Origin: Brachypterus glaber
Lineage: Eukaryota > Arthropoda > Insecta > Coleoptera > Kateretidae
Length of the DNA: 64,000 nucleotides
Direction of reading: 5' to 3'
Assembly: GCA_958510825.1 (NCBI GenBank)
Contig: OY294049.1
Location: 21,693,536-21,757,535, forward strand
Part shown: in pieces, positions 58,649 through 64,000 of the stretch
Numbering within the stretch: the stretch's first letter is position 1
Layout: every line of letters begins with the position of its first letter
Made by a program: the position numbers and the translations under genes
Notes under the pieces: generated by a model
The model's database searches: none
What the model saw: only the letters and a program-made list of their open reading frames with translations
Told to the model about the DNA's origin: nothing

Positions 58649-59040
58649 TTACCTTTTTTTTCTTTTGTATGCAAATCTAACAACTTCTACTACGGACCAA
58701 CAGTAATCACCCATCATAGCAGGATTTCCTTTTTCCTGATATCGCTTTTCCATATTCGAAATTTTTTGGTGAAATCTTTCACCTTGCTCCTCACTGACGG
58801 CGCCCAGATTAGGTGGAAAGTAATCCAGATGTGAATGTAGAAAATGTATTTTAAGGAACATTCTACATCCGAGTTACATAATTCTTTTCCCTTTTATTAC
58901 CCAAAAACCCAAGTTTAAATGAATGCCAGGCCAACTTCTCAGTCTTTGAAAGTGTTGACTCAAAATTCCTATCTTTAACAATTTTTCTGATTTGTGGTCC
59001 TACAAATACGCCCGCTTTAATTTTGGTTTCTGACAGCTTC
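58649..59040 (-). pseudogene. Broken fragment of a TE-associated arthropod protein
   Basis: On the minus strand from about 59040: KLPKLSETKIKAGVFVGPQI, then VKDRNFESTLSKTEKLAWHS and a stop. After a gap: LKIHFLHSHLDYFPPNLGAV, then SEEQGERFHQKISNMEKRYQ and PAMMGDYCWSV, ending at 58649. I recognise the order (FVGPQI..., W.SF, FLHSHLDFFP, EQGERFHQDI, MEKRYQG, ADYCW) from an uncharacterised protein repeated in many arthropod genomes, probably of transposon origin. Function unknown. A segment between the two halves is missing and the ending has drifted, so it is dead here. Confidence 0.65.
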
Positions 59041-59046
59041 GGTAAT

Positions 59047-59215
59047 TTTAATTCTGTTTATTCTTGGATACAAATGTGTTTCATGAAAAATGAGAAACTT
59101 TGAAAAGTCCGTCTGTCCGTATTATTTTTCAAAGTAATCCCCCCAAAAACAAAAAAGTTATGGCGGGTTAAACTTTTTAAAAAAATGAAAAACTACATTA
59201 AAAAAAAAATAAATA
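59047..59215. repeat. Repeat family B fragment
   Basis: Copy of 57289-57457 with no visible difference, implying a recent duplication or gene conversion. Confidence 0.85.
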
Positions 59216-59328
59216 AATAAATTATAATTCATTTATTTTAATTCCAGTAATCCCGGTTATTATAATTATAAATAATTACCTGAAATAAAGTTTGTAAGAT
59301 TGGGCTAGTTAGCATAAAAGAACTCACT

Positions 59329-59535
59329 GGCGCCGATTGCCTTTTTCAGTTAATTAATAATTGAAATTTGGCAATGGCGTACTCCCTAGATATATTGGTT
59401 CGAAAGTCAATTAAAGCTGGTGGTTCCCTCTACTACTAGCCCACACAAGTCTTGGACTTAGGGGATTCTTAATTAAGTAGAATAGTACGAGGTTAAAAAC
59501 AAACAACAAAAACAAACAACAATTAAATGTAATTA
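59329..59535 (+). mobile_element. tRNA-derived SINE, 5'-truncated
   Basis: Starts within the T-arm (CTCACTGGCGCCG) and shares the body of 47172-47456 (TTGAAATTTGGCAATGGCGT, TGGTTCCCTCTACTACTAGC, AGTCTTGGACTTAGGGGATT). It ends in an AACAAACAACAAAAAC tail. Confidence 0.8.
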
Positions 59536-60256
59536 CCTGAAATAAAGTATTAAATATTTTATATACCTGTTAGAAATAATTTTTCTAACACAAATAAACA
59601 CGGCAAAGAAGCGCCATATTTAGTTTTAAGGCATATGTACTGTTCCGACACGCTCGAGAGTGCTCCTACCATGCATATTGGTGTTAAACTTTCCGACACG
59701 AAGCACTGAAAATTAATGTAGCGCCACTTCTAGAAGCTTACCATTAAAAATTCAAAAAACATAATGAGGCCAGATAAATAGAGAATGTTTTAATATGAGT
59801 AACGTAAAAAAAATCCATCTTTTAAAAATTTGACAGCAAAAAACAATTTTTTTTTCAGTGTAAAAAAAAATGGAGGTCGACATTTGAAAAAATCTTTCAA
59901 AGTCTTAAAAGCACATCCTTTTATTATAAGTGACCCGAATTTGGTTAAAAAATATTCATAAAAATAAATTCTACAGTCATTTGGAAAAAGGTTTTTTTTT
60001 CTCTAAAACACCCTGTGTATAAAAACTGTGCGGTCTTAGCCCAAATCTGAAAACAGATTTAAAATCAGAAGAAAAAATGCTTCAGGATAAGATATGTCAG
60101 AAAAAAAGTATATTTTCTCTGTGAGACAGTGTTATTAATCTATAAATCGAAATTATTACATTAGTTTTACGGTTAAACATAAAAAAAGAGATATTGATCA
60201 ATTCATTAAGATCTTTGTTTTGTTAAAATGATTAGTGATGTGAAGATAACTTAATC

Positions 60257-60523
60257 TATTATATAAAATATTAACTCACTTCAGCAATCAACGCCCAGCC
60301 CAAACCCATGGACCTAGAAACTTGAAATTTGGAAAGTTTGTTCCTTTTATGATGTGATTTTTCGAAAATCAACCCTTAAAGGGGTGAAACGGGAGATGAA
60401 AAGTTTTTTAAAAAACATTTCTGGTATATAAAATTATCTCATATGTTCTTTTTTTTTACTAAATCTAAAAGTAACTCAGCTAATAAAATATTCTTTTGTG
60501 ATTTTTTTTTGTATTATTCTTTT
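60257..60523. other. No gene seen
   Basis: 'aaaggggtgaaacgggag' near 60378 is a common repeat phrase; nothing else recognised. Confidence 0.4.
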
Positions 60524-60676
60524 TTATTGTTTGACACACGAATATGTGGCTATCGAAAGAATATGAAGAATGTGTGTGCCTCTCACTTGCACGCACGCAC
60601 GCCTTATGACGCTTATGATATAAAGAAAAGAGCGCGCTGGCCGTTCCGTGATACCTTCCCCTTTCGTCATAGCTTT
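60524..60676 (-). repeat. Dispersed repeat A, copy 3 (inverted)
   Basis: The inverse reads GCGTCATAAGGCGTGCG and GATAGCCACATATTCGTGTG then TCAAAC, parallel to 2737-2911. Open frames on both strands here (60443-60805, 60524-60757) are not recognised proteins. Confidence 0.55.
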
Positions 60677-60737
60677 ATTACCGTGTGGCAGACAATATCT
60701 ATTTATTTGATTATTTACCCTGAAGGTATGATTTTTA

Positions 60738-60949
60738 TAGTAGAGAAAAAGATGCAAGTCGCTTGCAAAACAACTTTACACTACGATATTTCAAGAAATC
60801 TTTGACATAGAGACCTAAAATTTGGAACTAATTTTGTTTATTACATAGAAAATCTTTGTTCCAAATTTTAAGTCACTGGGTCAAAGCGTTTTTAAAATAT
60901 CTTAGTGTAAACTTGTTTTACAAGCGACTTGCATCTTTTTCTCTTCTAT
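60738..60949. mobile_element. Hairpin MITE (212 bp)
   Basis: TAGTAGAGAAAAAGATGCAA then GTCGCTTGCAAAACAA is mirrored by TTGTTTTACAAGCGACTTGC then ATCTTTTTCTCTTCTA. A related stretch with GACACAGAGACTTGCAATTT lies near 40715. Confidence 0.9.
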
Positions 60950-61418
60950 ATCCGTATTTCTGTCAATACTAAAGCAATGTTTTAGTGTGTACCCATCTAT
61001 TTCTATGAGAGACAGGTTAAAGCATCAACAAAGAGAAGCCACATGATATTCAATAGAGAACTATAGATGCTCTATCCGTAACAAAACAACCCAACAAAGG
61101 GCCGCTCTGTGATAATCTAAAATATGAAGATTTTAAAACTGACATCTTTGATATATGAATAGGACTAATTTCTAATCTGATGTTGGTGTTAAGTTATTTT
61201 TTTGAAATACATTTTGAACCAGAATATTTTTTATGATAATGTCATAAATATACACATAAATTTTATATATTCTAATGAGAATTTGGTTTATCTCCAATTT
61301 AGGCAGTATAGTTTAAATTTATCTGAACAAATATTTAAATTAAAAAATATTTTTTATACAAAATTTTAATAAAACTGGAACAAAGTATTTTTTTTGTTTA
61401 TGAAATTAATCGATTTGA
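60950..61418 (+). pseudogene. Possible decayed endonuclease end of the Jockey element
   Basis: Short readable pieces such as ENLVYLQFRQYSLNLSEQIF (about 61280-61340) and NWNKVFF (about 61375) sit where the end of the AP endonuclease and the linker to RT should be, but stops and shifts break them. No catalytic endonuclease motif is readable. Confidence 0.3.
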
Positions 61419-63102
61419 AAAAGTATATTCGTAGATCCAATATTCCATGATAATGTTGCAAGATATATTCATATATATTCATACATCAATCAAGTGCCAA
61501 AAATGATATTTAGAAAAGGTAACTATCCTACATGGTATACGCCGGAAATTATTAATAAAATCAAAATAAAAAACTTTTATCATAAAAAATACAGAAAATA
61601 TATATTAACCTATTATAACACTAAATTCAAACAATTGAGATACGAAATAAAAATTGATATTCGTTTAGCTTATGATAACTTTGTTTCTAAAGCCCAAGAT
61701 TCAGTCATTAATGATCCCAAGACATTTTGGAAATTCGCTAACTTAAAACGAAATAAATCTCGAATACCACAACAAATGTTTAACGGTGACACGTTATGTG
61801 AAACACCACAGCAAGTGGTAGACGGTTTCGCTAGCTATTTTGGTAATGTTTTTCAAGATCCCAGTCAAATAAATAATAACGTAGAAATCAACAACTCCCA
61901 AAATATTAATGTTAATTCATTCACTGTAGAAGACATTCAGTCAGCATTAAGTAAACTGCCCAACAAATCTACAGCAGGATATTTGTTGAAAGATTGTGCA
62001 GATATTTTTATTTACCCGCTTTTAATACTTTTTAATTTAATATTAAAAAAATCTTTTTTTCCAAATATTTGGAAATTTGGAAAGGTGTGCCCTATCTTTA
62101 AAAAAGGCGACCCATCGATAATTTCCAACTATCGTCCAATAACCATTTTATGCAACTTCTCAAAGGTTTGGGAAATGTGTTTGTATAGCCGCATCTATCC
62201 GTTGGTAAAAAATATGATTTCAATCAATCAGCACGGTTTTATGGAAAACCGCTCTACTGTCACTAATCTTGTTCAATTCTCTAATTATGTTTCCAATGTA
62301 GTTGACAATAGAGGACAGGTAGATGTGGTGTATACGGATATATCAAAGGCCTTTGATCGTATCGATCACCCACTTATTGTCCATAAATTGTCATTGTTTG
62401 GCTTTAGCAATCCTCTCTTAAAGCTTTTTATTTCATACTTATCTGATAGGTTTTTATACGTGTTTTACAATGGTTTTAAATCATACCTATTTTTAGCTAA
62501 GTCGGGAGTTCCTCAAGGGTCTAACCTTGGACCCCTATTATTCCTATTATTCATAAATGATCTGTCTGGATTTATTCAATGTCTATTTCTTCTTTTTGCA
62601 GATGATTTAAAACTTATGCTACAAATTACCGACATAAATGATTGCATTAGACTTCAAACAATCCTCAATGAATTAAACAGGTGGTGCACATTAAATAACC
62701 TAGAATTGAATATCTCAAAATGCAATGTTATGACTTACACTCGCAAAAAAAAACCTGTCGTATTTGATTATGCAATAAATTCTATAACTCTAGAAAGAAT
62801 TTACAGCTTTAAAGATCTGGGCGTTATCTTTTCAAATGATTTTTCATTTAAAGAGCACATTAATTATATATCTTCATCTTCAATGAAAACTGTTGGTTAC
62901 ATTATTCGAAACTATAAGGAATTTAACAATGAACTTGCACTTAAAACACTGTACAACTCTTTTGTACGTTCTAGAATGGAGTACTGTGGTATTGTCTGGT
63001 CACCCTACTACCAGTCTCACAAACAGCAGCTTGAAAGAGTGCAAAAAAGGTATTTAAAGTTTTTATATCTTAGGGTCTCCGGCTCATATCCAGTGAGAAA
63101 CT

Positions 63103-63159
<57 letters not shown>

Positions 63160-63470
63160 TATTATCTCAATTCAATTTTAACTCACTTGAAACTCGTAGG
63201 ATAATATCAAGTATTAAATTTTTATATAACTTAATACATAATAAAATAGATTCTTCTTTCATTTTAAGTCAGTTAAATCTTACAATTCCAAGAAATCCAA
63301 GGAATTCATTACCTTTTTACAACACCAATGCAAGAACTAATGCAGCATACTGTCCTATATTTGGTATGATGCATAATTTTAATGAATATTGTTATGATTG
63401 TGATATAAATTTTGATAGTTTTAATAGTATTAAAAATATTATTATTTTAGGCATTTGGACTCTTAATTAG
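61419..63470 (+). CDS. Jockey-type non-LTR retrotransposon ORF2, RT part, 5'-truncated
   Basis: Open from 61419; the first ATG is at 61503 but is internal, since residues before it (SYINQVPKMI) already match the family linker before RT. Numbering from the GTG at 61494: linker YPTWYTPEI (11-19); RT KVCPIFKKGDPSIISNYRPI (197-216); palm motif TDISKAFDRIDH (281-292); VPQGSNLGPLLF (339-350); FADD (368-371); thumb DLGVIFSNDFSFKEH (441-455); tail QKRYLKFL and SLETRR. The catalytic Asp residues (282, 370, 371) are present. Two oddities: after KST-AG the usual PDGIP-type segment is missing (about 6 residues, in frame), and a (TA)n microsatellite adds a run of Ile-Tyr pairs at 539-555. The endonuclease is missing, so the copy is probably dead although RT is unbroken. 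RT would copy element RNA at nicked chromosomal DNA. Confidence 0.85.
63106..63158 (+). repeat. (AT)n microsatellite inside the coding frame
   Basis: About 26 AT units without a stop, because TATATA reads only Tyr and Ile. It sits between the RT tail and the LLSQF...SLETRR block. Confidence 0.95.
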
Positions 63471-63602
63471 CTTAATTGTGTTTAATTATGTTTTAATTTT
63501 TTTTCTCATCTTTTATATATAGAATTTTTGTTATTTAGTTTTAAATTTAATTGTCCTGTAATTGGTTAATCTGTTGGGCAATAAATATATTATTATTATA
63601 CA
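63471..63602 (+). other. 3' UTR and tail of the Jockey element
   Basis: TGTCCTGTAATTGGTTAATC and TGTTGGGCAATAAATATATT followed by (ATT)n. It is similar to the end of the fragment at 20986-21105. Confidence 0.75.
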
Positions 63603-64000
63603 TCGAAAATATACCAAATCTGGAGGTGTATTTGCAGGATTATTTTTTGAAATATTTTTTTAACAATTTAAATCTTTAAAAGTAATTTAAATAAATAATC
63701 AATAATAATTATTTTGATGTTAATTTATTTTGACCCAATAAATTCATGTTTGACATTTCTAATTTTTGGAAATAAAGATCTAAATTCGTTAAATTTTATT
63801 AATATTGAATAAAAATAAGCAAATAAGACTTAAATGTTACCTTAATTTTGCATTTGATTCATATTTTGTTATAATATTAAATTTTTCTGCTGTTATGATT
63901 TCAAAAAGCTATAAAAGTGGTGTTTTGATTTTCTGGGATATATTCGAGACGAAAATTTCCCGTTCCTATGGTAGGCCTTGCTTTTTATTGGTTGAAACCG
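63603..64000. other. No gene seen
   Basis: AT-rich flank without recognisable content. Confidence 0.5.

Larger units (their letters stand above)
57866..60256. mobile_element. Very large inverted-repeat element (2.39 kb, arms about 600 bp)
   Basis: GAAGTTATCTTCAGATCACT then AATCATTTTAAC on the left is mirrored by GTTAAAATGATTAGTGATGT then GAAGATAAC on the right. Pairing continues through GAATTGATCAAT, CCGCACAGTTTTTATA, ACACTCTG/CAGAGTGT-type, GACTGTAGAATTTATTTTTA, TTAAGACTTT and GAAGTGGCGCCAC/GTAGCGCCACTTC. The centre (58470-59640) holds a broken coding fragment, a family B copy and a SINE copy. Confidence 0.85.

Noticed and set aside
60443..60805. 120-residue protein with an aromatic N-terminus
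   Set aside because: The frame crosses dispersed repeat A and a hairpin MITE; the complementary strand is open too.
1..64000. CRISPR array, bacterial operons, rRNA genes
   Set aside because: No regularly spaced direct repeats of the CRISPR kind, no dense ORFs and no rRNA-like sequence; the content is eukaryotic transposons.

Overview
The window is eukaryotic, AT-rich, intergenic or intronic DNA built almost entirely from transposable elements in layers. I find no complete host gene, no functional tRNA or rRNA gene, and nothing bacterial. The mix points to an arthropod, most likely an insect: an LTR retrotransposon with an insect Ty3/gypsy-like Gag, Jockey-type and RNase-H-bearing non-LTR elements, Penelope-like retroelements (PLEs), a Tc1/mariner-like transposon, a tRNA-derived SINE and very many hairpin or fold-back MITEs. 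I cannot name the order or species.

Layout. 1-4.5 kb: small inverted-repeat elements. 4519-12488: a nearly intact LTR element (two LTRs of about 1.1 kb with about three differences) inserted in an older MITE. Its only ORF fuses a Gag capsid-like region to a TARG1/OARD1-type macrodomain, and no pol is visible. 12.6-16 kb: MITEs, an RNase-H-type LINE remnant (minus strand) and an (AAT)n minisatellite. 16.7-17.6 kb: a PLE remnant with GIY-YIG C-terminus and decayed hammerhead ribozyme. 17.9-24.1 kb: large fold-back elements and a Jockey 3' fragment. 25.6-27.8 kb: a dead Tc1/mariner-like element. 28-42 kb: many MITEs and tandem repeats. 42.1-45.0 kb: a fold-back element with a perfect 953-bp tandem duplication. 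45.4-46.7 kb: an element packed with a TCCGATAT motif. 47-52 kb: SINE, MITEs and a Jockey-like RT fragment. 52.9-55.3 kb: a three-level nest whose core is a PLE insertion with two inverted, apparently intact hammerhead ribozymes. 55.4-61 kb: more inverted-repeat elements, one 2.4 kb long carrying a broken protein fragment. 61.4-63.6 kb: a 5'-truncated Jockey ORF2 with a long RT frame.

The most interesting item is the Gag-macrodomain element. A young, non-autonomous LTR retrotransposon has kept a macrodomain with both residues expected for ADP-ribosyl hydrolysis, but no polymerase. It would need pol supplied in trans, and its enzyme could act on ADP-ribosylation in the host or in the particle; that role is inference. 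Second is the inverted pair of type I hammerhead ribozymes at 54.3-54.7 kb.
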